A DNA stretch of 64,000 nucleotides. It comes from Pyropia yezoensis (taxonomy: Eukaryota; Rhodophyta; Bangiophyceae; Bangiales; Bangiaceae). Of this stretch, positions 37,307 through 47,257 are shown in pieces (position 1 is the first letter of the stretch; each line of letters starts with the position of its first letter). The position numbers and the translations under genes are program-made. The DNA lies in assembly GCA_009829735.1 (NCBI GenBank), contig CM020618.1, positions 4,400,882-4,464,881 on the forward strand. Direction: 5' to 3'. Under the pieces are notes generated by a model, which was not told where the DNA came from, ran no database searches, and saw nothing but the letters and a program-made list of their open reading frames with translations.

Positions 37307-39832
37307 TTAATCGTCAAGCAAGATGGCAAGGCACATTTCCTCTGCGGCAGCAAGCAAGGCATCGTCGGCCTCCGCTTCGGCCTCCTCCGCTGCTACTGCC
37401 TTATCCTTTCTCTGACGATAAGCAGCTATCTTGGTCACAGCCCCTGCGGCCGTATTGGTCGCCCACTTGTTCATGTCGTCCTCGCGCATCTCAAGACACG
37501 CTGCCGACTCCCCAGGGCTGCTCCCGGCTGCTATCTTGGCACTAGTCGTGCGCATGTCGGTCTCCTTAGTCGCTTTGCGAGCTCCAGCCGCCGCGGCGGC
37601 CCGACGCTTGCCGAGGTTGAACGATGAGTTGTCTAAGCCGCATCCCACGGCCGCTTTCTGCAGCAGTCGCACACAGCGCTCCAGGAAGGTGGCTCCAACA
37701 AGGGCCTTGTTGTTCTGGTTGTCATGCCCATGCCACGCCTCTAAGCCTTGCTCACTGCAGAGGCCAATGGATCCATGCCGGTCCAGGAAGTCAGGCGCAT
37801 GGCAGCAGAGGATGTGGAACTTGGGGATGACACTGCACCACTCAAAGTCCGCAATGAGGCCGTCAACAAAGGCAGCTACTCGTCGACGGAAGGTGGCTCG
37901 CTCCGCCGGCGGGATGATCTCAGCCCGGTTCATGACGGGGATGATAGAGCCCCAGAGAGTGCACGCATCACGATAGGCACGCGCGCGCGATGCGGGCACG
38001 AAAGTGTCCAGCAGGTCGCACAAGAGCTCCAGCTTAGCAGCAATCTTGTGGCACTGGTTTCCATCGAACGCGCCCCCGTGGTACGGAGCCGGGCATACAC
38101 CCACGCCGGACCGGAGGACCTCGGCCATTGCCATGGAGTACTCAGCCGCCTTCTCCGGCCCTTGATCGAAGACAACCGCTTCAACGCCGAGGATAAGAAG
38201 GTAGCCCGTGCCACCCTGCGTCACGTGCAGCGGCATTGGGGCAATGTCAGCAACGTCAATGACCAGGAGGGGCTTCCGCTCAATGGAGAGGTGCCCGGTC
38301 ATGTCCAAGGGCTCGTCCATGCCCGCCAGCGGCACATCTTGGTACGCAAGCCCCATGTCATCAGCGTTCTGGATCGTACGGAGCCGACCCCCCGCCTTGC
38401 TTCCAGCTTGCATGTTGCCATACTCATGCAGGTGCTCGGCGTTCACCTTCGTTAGCCGCGCCCACGCAGTACAGTACAGGCAAGGCATCCGACACGTGGC
38501 TCCCGCGTGCCCCAGGTGCGTCGTCATGAAGGCATAGTCTCCCATCATGATGAGGTGGACCGGCCTGAGCTGGTCCCCGACAGTCATGCCATTGCTCCGC
38601 AGGTCCTCAATGTCGTCCGAGAAGAGGTCCGCCATTGTTGCTTGAGCGGCGTAGTCATCCTTCCGACAAGGGAAGGCCCCAAAGAGGATGGTGTTCTCCC
38701 GGCTGCAGGGATGCTCCTGGTTGCCACACCCCAAGACCGCCTTGCACGTGCTCTGGGTCCCCCCCTTGTCCATCCCGAAGAGCACAATGACGGCGTTCGT
38801 AGACTTGCCCGCCAGCTCGCGCTCGATGAACATCCCACTCCGCCACAGGCGCTCAACCATCGCCTCTAGCGCTGCCCGAACGCTAGCGAGCGTCGCTCCA
38901 ACCTCCGTGGAGGTCACGAGGTTGCTGCTCTTGGTGTACTCAGCCTTCAACCCGGCACGCATCACCTCTCGGCTGGCCAGGCCGCTGGCGGGTCCACCTT
39001 GGAGACGACGCAGAGCCGCCCACGTCTCCTGGGTCAGGTTCCGAGCAACAACGAACTTGGCCTGCAAATCGACCGGAAGAGGAGCCAGCGCGCGTCGTGG
39101 CACCACCGCAATGACGCCGTCACGTGCAGCCCTCCGGCTGAGGTCGCCAATCAACGTCTGGTACGAGTCCACGCGGGACTCGCACAGGCTCGACAGAGTG
39201 TCCCAAGCGAACGAGGAGCGACGCCGCAGCTGGCGACGACCCACATCTGCACCAAGAGGGACGCTCAGGCGCCGGTACAGCATCGGTCGGCCGTTGCCCC
39301 AGCGCGCCCGCACCTCCAGGGGCTTCATCAGCTCAAGGTACTTCCGCACGATGCCCAGCACCTCCTCACGCTGCGCGGCGTCCATCCAGGAAAAAGATGA
39401 CCGTACGACTGTGATCGCCTCACCAGCCGTGCGGGTGGGGGGAGCGGGCGCCACGTCCAGCGCGCATGCTCCTGCCGTCGTAACGAGACGCGGGGCGGCA
39501 GCGGAGGCCTCACACGCGGCGCAAGGCAGCGCAGCTGCACGTGTACGCAGCCCGTCCACAGGTGCCAACCCACAGCCGCTGTGAGGAGCCTCTCCAGGGC
39601 CACCGTGCTGGGAAGCAAGAGCCCGTCGGGTAGCCAGAGACCGGCATGCACGACAGACCATCATCCGGTCTCGCGGAGCGCGCGCCGCCTGCTCCAGCGC
39701 CACCTGCGGTCCCCAAAGGAGTGCGAGGATACCCGGTGTGGGGGTGATGGTGGGGGGCCCATCGGTCGAAACCAACGGGTGCAGAAGTGAACAGCACGCA
39801 CCAGGGGGAGTGGGGACATCGTGTGGGGCCAT
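37307..39832 (-). CDS. DDE-type transposase, RAG1/Transib-like by motif architecture (841 aa)
   Basis: The ATG at 39832 gives 841 residues. The N-terminal 130 residues include possible zinc-binding pairs (CRAC, CAAC). The central part has FGMDKGGTQSTCK, a candidate for the first catalytic Asp. It is followed by MMGDYAFMTTHLGHAGATC and a CLYC pair in a position like the RAG1 CxxC. Next is VIDVADIAPMPLHVTQGG, a candidate second Asp, with PLH as in Transib proteins. The C-terminal part has PKFHILCCHAPDFLDRHGSIG followed by SEQG, which parallels the RAG1 segment around its catalytic Glu (H...H.P...R.GSIG...SE). The assignment rests on motif order and spacing only. The terminal repeats and position inside them support a transposase. 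The tail is Ala/Glu-rich. No stop or frameshift was seen. Confidence 0.6.
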   Translation of the reverse strand: MAPHDVPTPPGACCSLLHPLVSTDGPPTITPTPGILALLWGPQVALEQAARAPRDRMMVCRACRSLATRRALASQHGGPGEAPHSGCGLAPVDGLRTRAAALPCAACEASAAAPRLVTTAGACALDVAPAPPTRTAGEAITVVRSSFSWMDAAQREEVLGIVRKYLELMKPLEVRARWGNGRPMLYRRLSVPLGADVGRRQLRRRSSFAWDTLSSLCESRVDSYQTLIGDLSRRAARDGVIAVVPRRALAPLPVDLQAKFVVARNLTQETWAALRRLQGGPASGLASREVMRAGLKAEYTKSSNLVTSTEVGATLASVRAALEAMVERLWRSGMFIERELAGKSTNAVIVLFGMDKGGTQSTCKAVLGCGNQEHPCSRENTILFGAFPCRKDDYAAQATMADLFSDDIEDLRSNGMTVGDQLRPVHLIMMGDYAFMTTHLGHAGATCRMPCLYCTAWARLTKVNAEHLHEYGNMQAGSKAGGRLRTIQNADDMGLAYQDVPLAGMDEPLDMTGHLSIERKPLLVIDVADIAPMPLHVTQGGTGYLLILGVEAVVFDQGPEKAAEYSMAMAEVLRSGVGVCPAPYHGGAFDGNQCHKIAAKLELLCDLLDTFVPASRARAYRDACTLWGSIIPVMNRAEIIPPAERATFRRRVAAFVDGLIADFEWCSVIPKFHILCCHAPDFLDRHGSIGLCSEQGLEAWHGHDNQNNKALVGATFLERCVRLLQKAAVGCGLDNSSFNLGKRRAAAAAGARKATKETDMRTTSAKIAAGSSPGESAACLEMREDDMNKWATNTAAGAVTKIAAYRQRKDKAVAAEEAEAEADDALLAAAEEMCLAILLDD

Positions 39833-39891
39833 GGCGGCGGACCCGACATTCACCCGGTAGGATGCCACGGTGCTCGGCGGACGTCACGATG

Positions 39892-40004
39892 TCTGATCTG
39901 ACGGGGAGAGGGAAGGCGCCGCGTGTGACGCTCTGATGTCCGGATCTGACCGTGGGCTCAAGCAGGAGCGGGTGGGGCCGTTTGATTTGCGCTCCGGATC
40001 AGAC
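39892..40004. repeat. Subterminal repeats of the TIR transposon
   Basis: TCTGATCTGAC (39892), TCCGGATCTGAC (39939) and TCCGGATCAGAC (39993) lie about 50 bases apart inside the right end; TCCGGATCAG also occurs at 36813 inside the left end. Repeated subterminal motifs often bind transposase. Here that is an inference. Confidence 0.55.
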
Positions 40005-40321
40005 CGATTCCCGAAAGAGTGTGAAATTTACATGCAAGGGCAAGAGCCCCTGAAAGTTGAATTCGCGCTCGGGGTAATTGCCGAAGCACTCTGAGGTAAC
40101 GCCTTTTTTTGCATGGAAAAAAAGGCCCGCATTATGGGGCATTTTTTGGGTCTATGAGAAGGACAGTGCCGTACCTCTTTGTTCTCTTGTTCCTTCTTTT
40201 GTGTTCTTGCTCCTGTTTTTCTTGTCGTATATAGACGTATATGTTTTCTCTCGTCCAACCAGGAAGCCGTGTCGGGAGAGAAGTGGCCCGAACGTGGCAC
40301 GTGTTGGATGTAATGCAATAT

Positions 40322-40359
40322 TCGCTCTGAACCCTAGTGTCCGCCCTTAACTGGGGGTG
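40322..40359 (-). repeat. Right terminal inverted repeat
   Basis: The reverse complement starts CACCCCCAGTTAAGG and continues into the same 23-base block as the left end. Confidence 0.88.
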
Positions 40360-41129
40360 TGGCTGCTTCACATAGGAGCTTCGCCAATAAGCACGAGCCC
40401 ACGCCTCGGCCTCGGCCTGCCTGACGTGGCTGACCAGCCTCGCTGGCGCGGGACGCTCGGAGCGCAGGCTCGTAGCCAACAACGAGACGTAGGCTTATTT
40501 CCAGGGATGGGTTGGGGGGACAATGCTCTGCCACAATCTGCACCTTTGAGTCTGATGGACGCCGCCAATGGTGCCCGCACCGCACGGGCGCCATCCCCCG
40601 CAGGGTCGTCGAGCGCGGCCCTTGATTGCGGCCTCATCCCGCTGCAGCATGTCGCCTGCGGCAAGTCAACCTGAGTGGGCCCTTGCGCGGCCACCAAGAG
40701 ACGCTGGCAACGATGAACGCCTCGCGTACGTGTAGGTACCCAGGCGGACAGCGCACACAGGGAGACGTGGTTGGCCGGCTGCGCCGTCGCGCGCCGCAAC
40801 GGTGATGGTCGCTGGGGTGTAGTCCGCGCCGTCTCAGCGGCGCGTCGTCGCCCATTGTCACACCGCCCTGAAGCACTGTCTTAGACGGCGGCTAGCACCG
40901 TCGCCACGCTGCTACGCAGCAAGGCAAAAGGCAAGCACGCGAGGCCCTTATATGAGTCGCTCCACCCTTGCGTATGTTCATCAGTCGACATGTGAGCGAA
41001 GGAGGGAGGGCGTGAGGAGAGGGTGACAATACGAAAAAAGGGTGCCTTTTGATATACAAGGGTGCAGGTCCAAGCGAAAAAAACTGTTACTGATGGCAGC
41101 AGCAGAGCAGCAACGCAGCGACCCCCTCG
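40360..41129. other. Intergenic, downstream of phytoene synthase
   Basis: It contains no recognisable gene. Minus-strand ORFs here (for example 40,368-40,799) have no recognised motif. The part after about 40,900 is less GC-rich and probably includes the 3' untranslated region of the phytoene synthase gene. Confidence 0.4.
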
Positions 41130-42728
41130 CTACCCAGAACCAAACGACACAAACGCCTGGTACGCCTCAAACGTGCGCCGCGCGAGCGAATCGGCTGGTT
41201 GGATACGCGCCCACGAGCCAGGCAGGGTGGCGAGCTTGCCCCACTTGCTAACGAAGGCACGTCTCTTGAAATTGTCGTAGCCGTTGAGCTCGAGGACCTC
41301 GAGGATGCCGGCGTACATGTCCAGGCTTGCGCGCACAGGCAGCCGGGCGTCTTCGCTCAGCAGCTCAATGCCAGACTCGGCCTTGGCAAAGTACGCCCGC
41401 GCCCGGGCAATCTGAAACTTCATCAGTGCCCGGTAGCGGTCGTCAAGAACGCCCGCCAGAAGGTCCGCCTCAGAATAGCCAAAGCGCTCCAGGTCCTCCA
41501 ATGGCAGGTAGATGCGGCCACGGAGGCGATCCTCACCAACGTCCCGGAGAATGTTGGTCAGCTGGAGGGCAACCCCTAGCGCCAGTGCCGGCTCTGCGGC
41601 GGCACGCAGGCCCGCTCGGGTGCCGTCCACCGACCCCATAATAGGCAGCGTCATCAGTCCCACCGTGCCCGCCACCCGGTAGCAGTAGAGGTGCAGCTCG
41701 TCCCACGTTGCAAACCGGTCCATCTCCACATCCATGATCATGCCGTCAATCATGTCGGCGAAAGGCGTGACGTCCATGTCTGGGTACCGCACAATCACGT
41801 CGACCAGTGCCAGGTCCAGCGCGTCCCGCGGCGGAGATACCTCCTCTCCTTCCCGCGACCCCCGGCCGGCCGCAAAAATTGCGTCCAGTCGGGTGCGCCA
41901 CCCAGCCAGAACATCACGAAGGGATCCGCTCCGTTGTACCACCCGCGGCCCATCAACAAGGTCGTCCGTGCGGCGGCACCAGGTGTACACGGCCCAGACA
42001 GCCTTGCGCTTGGCCGGGTCCAGGAAGCTGGTGCCCAGATAAAATGTCTTGGCGTACAGCGCAGTAATCCGCTCGCACTCCTCGTACGCCTTGGCCACGA
42101 TTGCACGGCGGCGGCGCACGAAGTCTAGTCGCCGGGCCAAAAACGACAGTCCGTGAGCGCTGGTCGTCGTGTCCCACGGAGCCGGGGGGGACACGCTCGT
42201 GGGCGAGCCCACCACAGGGAGCTGTTCCAAGTCCAGCGCGTCCAGCTCGGGCGTGGACGCGGCAGCCCCGGCCGCCGCCGCGTCCGCAGCGGGGGTTGCG
42301 CTCGACCGGCCCGTGTCAGACGCCGGCAATGGTTGCTTGGATGACAAACCGGCCGCCTGCGACGGCAGAGTGTAGGTGGCTGTGGCAGACTCCAACCACC
42401 CCCGCGAGGCGCCGTCCCCACGAGCCGGCTCAGTAGCCCGCGGGGCCACCTCTTCAAACAGGTGGTCGGGCATCAGCACCGTCGGGTCCGCGTCATAAAA
42501 CGTGTCGACCCCGCCGCTCGAGTCGCCCGTCGCTGGCGCCAGTGCCACCACGGCCGCCCGACAAGACCGCCGACGACTCGCAGGTGCATCGTTTCGCCCG
42601 GGTCCCCGCTGCACAATGGAGCGACCAGAAGCTGACGTGGCCGTTCTGCGGGAAGAAGATGGCAAGGGAGCACCTGCAAACGCCAAGGGCCCCACAACAG
42701 CATCCATTGGCGGCGGATTGAGGCTCAT
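41130..42728 (-). CDS. PSY: Phytoene synthase, plastid-targeted
   Basis: This enzyme joins two geranylgeranyl diphosphates to phytoene, the first committed step of carotenoid synthesis in the plastid. The protein has 532 residues from the ATG at 42728 (MSLNPPP); a second ATG at 42707 is also possible. The first 190 residues are Ala/Ser/Pro/Arg-rich and fit a plastid transit peptide plus a linker longer than in plants. The squalene/phytoene synthase domain follows. Both Asp-rich substrate-magnesium motifs are present: DDLVD (255-259) and DVGED (396-400), with CRRTDD, QLTNILRDVGED and GRIYLPLEDLERFGYS typical of CrtB/PSY. The reading frame is continuous, without an intron. Confidence 0.96.
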   Translation of the reverse strand: MSLNPPPMDAVVGPLAFAGAPLPSSSRRTATSASGRSIVQRGPGRNDAPASRRRSCRAAVVALAPATGDSSGGVDTFYDADPTVLMPDHLFEEVAPRATEPARGDGASRGWLESATATYTLPSQAAGLSSKQPLPASDTGRSSATPAADAAAAGAAASTPELDALDLEQLPVVGSPTSVSPPAPWDTTTSAHGLSFLARRLDFVRRRRAIVAKAYEECERITALYAKTFYLGTSFLDPAKRKAVWAVYTWCRRTDDLVDGPRVVQRSGSLRDVLAGWRTRLDAIFAAGRGSREGEEVSPPRDALDLALVDVIVRYPDMDVTPFADMIDGMIMDVEMDRFATWDELHLYCYRVAGTVGLMTLPIMGSVDGTRAGLRAAAEPALALGVALQLTNILRDVGEDRLRGRIYLPLEDLERFGYSEADLLAGVLDDRYRALMKFQIARARAYFAKAESGIELLSEDARLPVRASLDMYAGILEVLELNGYDNFKRRAFVSKWGKLATLPGSWARIQPADSLARRTFEAYQAFVSFGSG

Positions 42729-44190
42729 CGAGATCGGTGGGCGGGGGGAACAAGGCACGAGGTGAGGGGGTACGACCAGGGGACACTAAGAGCAGAGGAT
42801 GTGGGTGGAAACGAGATGATGGAGCAAGGGATGACGGAAGGGATGGGAAAGGATGCAAAGGGGAGGGATCGGATGCAGAGGAGAGACGTCGGATAGGGAG
42901 GGAGAGGGCAAGCTGAAGTGAAACAGGGACGAAAGAAGATGGCGGAGCGGCGGCCGCGGTTCAGTGGCCAAGAATGCGATATAGGCGCGCGGGCGCGCGT
43001 GACAGCAGCCGACAAACGCCACCCTCCCCAGAGGAGTCGACACCCCACTTCCACGTGCCCCAACGACGCGGCCGATGCAAAATGTGCGGTAGACGACCCC
43101 CTCTGGAACATTGTATGGGGGGGGGTGGTGGCGCAACCACCGAGGTGCACTCGTGCGGCGTCAGGAACCGCCGACGAGAGGCAGAAGTCACCTGGGTGTG
43201 GGGGCGGCGGCCGAGATCAGCGAAGTCCGATCGACTCTGTCTGTGAGCACGGTGTTCGAGACGCAGGAACGAGACAACAATTACAGAAAAGGGGAAATTA
43301 AGAAGAGTGCATCCAATCAATAGCGAAGCTGTCCAGAGGACGCACCAATAAGAGGCTGAGAACTGTTCACCAGCAGTTTATTGTGTTCTTAATTATAATG
43401 CGCTATGAATTACAAGAACCCCATCAAGACACTACTTTTCGAGCTAGGGTTAACTTCATCGTAATCACCGTACGGCTCGGGCGGGCAGGGGTTCTGGCAG
43501 GTGCGCTGGGTGGACGTTCCTCTGTGGCTACAGGCTGGCGGCCGTCATCGGGCCTGGAGAAAGGGGCGGTGGGTGTCGGCCGTGGCGGCGGCGGCGGTGG
43601 CAGCGGTGGCGGCGGAGCGGCGGTGGTGGTGGTGGCGGATGTGGGGGGGCTCACCAGCTGGGAGTGAGGACAGAGCCTTCGTGAGCGTGGGCGCCGCGTC
43701 GCCCGGGGCGAAAGGAGGGTTGAAGGACGCGCCGTGAGCTCCCGCGCCCCGTGAACCACCTCATTGCGCGTCCCCTACATGTCCTTGCTCGGTCACAAAG
43801 CGGCCGTCGCAAACGCCCACTCCCCCAATAGATTCTAGCGTCTTCAAAGGCGGTCATCAGAGGCGCCGCCGCCAACCGCACCGGAACTTCCACGGTCTCG
43901 CAATACAACCCCCTCGGCGACAACCATCTCCACATTCGCCCACGTGACATCAAGGTGGTGGCATATATTGTTCACCCCGTCTGTTGCGGCATCCCTATAG
44001 GCCGCCGTGCCGTCCAGGCGGTGATGGAGGCCGGCGGCGTCTGCCTGTACGGTCGCTGCTGCCGAAAGGCAGGCGGTAGAGGCAGAAGCGTGCCCCTCTG
44101 CTCCGCCATTGGCAGGTCACAACCCCCGCCCGCGTCGCCATGCGTAGCCCGTGGTTGTCAACCCTGCTCGCGTGCACCGCGGTTCACCGT
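42729..44190. other. Intergenic, upstream of phytoene synthase
   Basis: No gene is supported. The segment 43,540-43,660 is a GGC/GGT-type imprecise repeat that makes Gly- or Pro-rich reading frames. A short AT-rich patch lies at 43,370-43,410 (TTTATTGTGTTC). The promoter of phytoene synthase should be in the part next to 42,729. Confidence 0.4.
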
Positions 44191-46089
44191 TCAATGCTCA
44201 CACAGCGAAAACTCCGCCTCATACTCCCCATTGTCTTTTTCCACCTGGATAGCACGGGCCGCCATCAGCCCCTCGCGGTGCCGCCGCGCGCAGGCGATGC
44301 TCATCCACTCGCCAGTGCGGTCAACCACGCCGTCGAGCAGCTCAGGCGGTAGATGGCCTAAGAGATTGGTGCCCGCTGGCAGGCCCTCCAGTTCCGCCAC
44401 GTACCAGTCCGCGTCCTGAGGTGGCACTGTGTCAGCGCTGATGGCCAATGGGTCTGTGGAGTAGGTCGGGTCCACGAGAAAAAACGCCACGATTGACCGC
44501 CGCCCTGGCTTGGAGGGGTCTGCCAAACCGAAAGGAAGCACGCGGTGCTGGATGTTTGGAAACGCCAAGCACCGCCCAGGAATGCCCGTGGAGATGGATC
44601 CCAAGGGCTGGTTCAATGCGTCCTCATCGCGCAGGCCGTACAGCGTCGCCACGCCCTCTTCGTCATTCTGTTCGTAGCTGGGCTCCTGGATGGCAGTTCG
44701 GAATGCAAGGCGGCTGCCGACCGTGTTGGTGTTCTCATAGTAGTAAATGCCAGTGGCGGCAATGCCTTCGGCCGGAACACCTTCCAAATGCCACACTCCG
44801 CCGGGGTAGGTGGGCCGCCCCGAGTTTAACTCGATCCGGCTGACTTTGACAATGACGCGGAGCTTGCGACCATTCAGACTGATGCGCGGCGGCTCAGACG
44901 GTGGCGGCGTGGTCGCCATTTCGGACAGCAGCAGAGGAAGCGCGGCCGCAACACGCGCTTGCCGCCGAGATAGACGTCGCTCCCACAGATCGTCATCGTC
45001 ATCATCGTCCTCGTCCTCATCCTCATCTTCGTCGTCTAAGTTACCTGCCACCTCGTACAGGTCAACAGGATACCGCACGCGGATACCACGAGACGCGTCG
45101 GTGAGCACAGCCTCGAACAGGGGCACGAATGCGGCCAACAAGCGCTCCAGCACCCGGTACAGTGGCGCGTCTGCCACTGGATGCAAGCCAACCAGGTAGT
45201 GGGATAGCACGTCCACGCGCCCTCCGCAAGGGGCTACCCCGACCGTTGAAGGCAGCCACTGATATTGAGGGTTCAAGTCAGGCAGCGGCTTGCCCCACCG
45301 CCCCCGCCGCATCCGAACGCCGCCGACCCCCGAGCCCCCACCACCACCACCATCTCCATCCTCCACAGTCGGCCGAGGCGTGCCGCTAACCAAGAAGTCG
45401 GCCCACGGCAACTCCGCGGCCAGAGCGGGCGTGTCACGCACGCGGCTGACCCCCCGCACGTAGCAGTAGAGCGAGGGGTGTAGCAAGTCCCGCACAATGC
45501 TGTCCGACCCTGGGTGCCAGTCCGCGGGACGAGCCTCCAGCGGCAGCAGTGCGGTAACCAGGTCCGCCGCCAACGCCGGCGGCACCAGCTCGTCCGCTAC
45601 CCACACCAGCTCCACACCAGACGGGCGCGCGCCACCGGGCATGCCTGCACACCGATCAGCGTCGGCTCGCAGTTCAGCCACAGCGGCAGCCAGCATAGGT
45701 CGGGTCAGCGGCGGCGGCCCAAGCATGTTCGTAGCAGCCCCGTCTCCTCCTCCGCTGCTGACACCAGAGGCCCCGCCTGCCTCTTCATCCCGCCCCGAGG
45801 TCGTGGCAAACGCCTCGGCGACCCAACGCTCAACGAGCGAGTCATCAGCAACCTTGTCCACCCAGTTAGTTTTCTCCTTGATGGCCCTCTGAAACGCTAG
45901 CACCCGCAGCTCCGCTCGCGTGCGCGCGGGCGGGGGGAGGCCATGTCTGGGGTGCAGCAAGTGGCGCAGCGGCGGCAGGTCGTCATTGTTTGGACGGTAC
46001 AGGCCGGGTGCCGGTGGAAGGGCAGGTGGCACCGCCACGTCCACGGCATCCACGCCCGGGGGGGTTAGGCGTGGAGAGGGCGCCTCCAT
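44191..46089 (-). CDS. DUF4246 family protein, predicted Fe(II)/2-oxoglutarate oxygenase (632 aa)
   Basis: The C-terminal half matches what I know of DUF4246: GGVWHLEGVPAEGIAATGIYYYEN, CLAFPNIQHRVLPFGLADP and PGRRSIVAFFLVDP. His434-x-Glu436 and His515 would form the iron-binding facial triad, and Arg530 could hold 2-oxoglutarate. The N-terminus carries further family features (REFYFQ-like RELRVLAFQRAIKEK, a WLPS segment and LVWVADELVPP). An acidic run of Asp and Glu near 352-367 comes from a GAY-type microsatellite, and a Gly run lies near 245-257. The substrate is not known; members are common in fungi and algae. The ATG at 46089 is the first in the frame and the gene has no visible intron. 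Confidence 0.85.
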   Translation of the reverse strand: MEAPSPRLTPPGVDAVDVAVPPALPPAPGLYRPNNDDLPPLRHLLHPRHGLPPPARTRAELRVLAFQRAIKEKTNWVDKVADDSLVERWVAEAFATTSGRDEEAGGASGVSSGGGDGAATNMLGPPPLTRPMLAAAVAELRADADRCAGMPGGARPSGVELVWVADELVPPALAADLVTALLPLEARPADWHPGSDSIVRDLLHPSLYCYVRGVSRVRDTPALAAELPWADFLVSGTPRPTVEDGDGGGGGGSGVGGVRMRRGRWGKPLPDLNPQYQWLPSTVGVAPCGGRVDVLSHYLVGLHPVADAPLYRVLERLLAAFVPLFEAVLTDASRGIRVRYPVDLYEVAGNLDDEDEDEDEDDDDDDDLWERRLSRRQARVAAALPLLLSEMATTPPPSEPPRISLNGRKLRVIVKVSRIELNSGRPTYPGGVWHLEGVPAEGIAATGIYYYENTNTVGSRLAFRTAIQEPSYEQNDEEGVATLYGLRDEDALNQPLGSISTGIPGRCLAFPNIQHRVLPFGLADPSKPGRRSIVAFFLVDPTYSTDPLAISADTVPPQDADWYVAELEGLPAGTNLLGHLPPELLDGVVDRTGEWMSIACARRHREGLMAARAIQVEKDNGEYEAEFSLCEH

Positions 46090-46665
46090 CCGTCAGTAGA
46101 AGTGGGGATAGGGGCGGGCGACGTCGCCCACAGGCAAGCGGCCACTGGCAGTGGCCGCTTGCCCACCAAAGGGGGTGACAATGGGTCGGCGGGTGACTGA
46201 GGGAGCCAGTGGCGTGGACGAATGCGCAGCTGATGCTGCAGGCCACGATTGTCTGTCACGGAGCGCCGCATGCAGCTGCTTGCTTGCGGCAGCTGCAGCC
46301 GAGTCAGCTGACGCCTGAAACTGGGACGTGCCCACGTTTCGGGCATCCCAACTTCCTCCAAATTTTACACTTTTGAATGTTTTAGTTGACATTGCGGGGC
46401 AAGTTGCATGCAGTCACTGTCGCGTGACGGCGCCACTCCGCTCCCTCCAGGGCCTTCAAATCCACCAATCGAGGGGGGGGCCCTCATCACGAAGACACGA
46501 CCGAGCCTATTTAGCGTGCGTTGCGTTAGTACCGCGTGCTCTCTGGTTCCACTGCACCGCTCCCTCTCCAGGCTCTTCCGGCGCATCGTAGCCATCCACA
46601 CCCGCGCTTCAACGAGCAGCTGCGAGAGTCCTCGCAGCTTCGTCGAACCAGCTCTGCCCGTGGCG
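46090..46665. other. Divergent intergenic region
   Basis: It lies between the DUF4246 gene (minus) and membrane protein gene A (plus) and should contain both promoters. No gene or clear TATA box is visible. Confidence 0.4.
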
Positions 46666-47257
46666 ATGGGCCGCTCGCAGGTGCTTGGCGCCACGTGGGG
46701 CACCGCTGTCGGCTCTTTCCTGGTCTTGTGCGTTGATGCGGTGGCTCTTCCTCTTCCTGGGACCGCCTCCTCGTCGTCGTTATTTTAGTAGTGTGCGGGC
46801 TCGCGTTCGCGTCCAATAGTTGGGGCTTCGTCCGGCCAAGACTGACCGCAGCATGCTATAGCCTTCAATTCTGTGGCCTGTTCGATGTCACTGTTCTTCT
46901 CTTTTCGGTTGCTTTGTTCTTCCTGGCAGAGGCTTTGTCTCTGAGACTTGCCACCTTATCGGCAGCTGCCCCGCCCGCCCCTTGTACCTGATCATTGCCG
47001 CCGCTGTGTCCATCTTCCTCCTGGGCGCAGCGGTTCTTATGGGCTTGGCGCCGGGCAACGAGATGTTGACCGTCGTCGATCGGGTGGTGTCCTTGCTGTT
47101 GGTGGCGCTGTGGTCAGCGGCAGTTGGGGTGGCCAACAGCTATGAGTTTTCCTTCCAGAGGACGACGGGGCTGTGGGGATCGGTGCTGGCGCTGGCCGGA
47201 TCTGGGGTGCTGGCCGTCGAGGCGTGGGATAAACCTGCGCGCCTGCCTGAACATTAG
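46666..47257 (+). CDS. Small four-helix membrane protein A (two exons), paralogue of gene B
   Basis: Exon 1 is 46666-46727 (MGRSQVLGATWG...) and exon 2 is 46930-47257, joined in phase 2 across a 202-base intron (GTGCGT...GGCAG). The protein is about 129 residues. Hydrophobic segments at about 8-22, 42-63, 73-92 and 103-120 predict four membrane helices, with a loop containing two Cys (SETCHLIGSCPAR) after helix 1. Gene B, 0.6 kb downstream, has the same length of exon 1, the same intron phase, the same loop (SEGCAIIGDCPAR) and the same third helix (LLVALWSAAVGVAN against FLLALWSAGVGVAN). The topology recalls MARVEL- or claudin-like proteins, but I cannot assign a family. The splice sites are inferred from this comparison. 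Confidence 0.72.

Larger units (their letters stand above)
36764..40359 (-). mobile_element. TIR DNA transposon carrying a RAG1/Transib-like transposase (3.6 kb)
   Basis: The two ends are inverted copies. Each begins with CACCCCCAGTTAAG and later shares a 23-base block (ending TTCAGAGCGA), separated by 11 bases on the left and one on the right. The only long gene inside encodes a large transposase-like protein. Copies of TCCGGATC followed by A/TGAC lie near both ends. I could not find an exact target duplication: the left flank is GTTGC and the right flank TGGCT. Element 3 inserted 75 bases to the left. Confidence 0.85.

Noticed and set aside
36759..40364. Target duplication of the TIR transposon
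   Set aside because: GTTGC on the left and TGGCT on the right do not match at 2, 3, 4, 5 or 8 bases, so no duplication is claimed.
40368..40799. 143-residue minus-strand ORF
   Set aside because: It has no recognisable domain, membrane segment or homologous neighbour; overlapping ORFs on the other strand are equally long.
43540..43660. GGC/GGT repeat as a possible satellite or coding Gly-rich gene
   Set aside because: The units are irregular and no start or conserved protein accompanies them. It is treated as low-complexity intergenic DNA.
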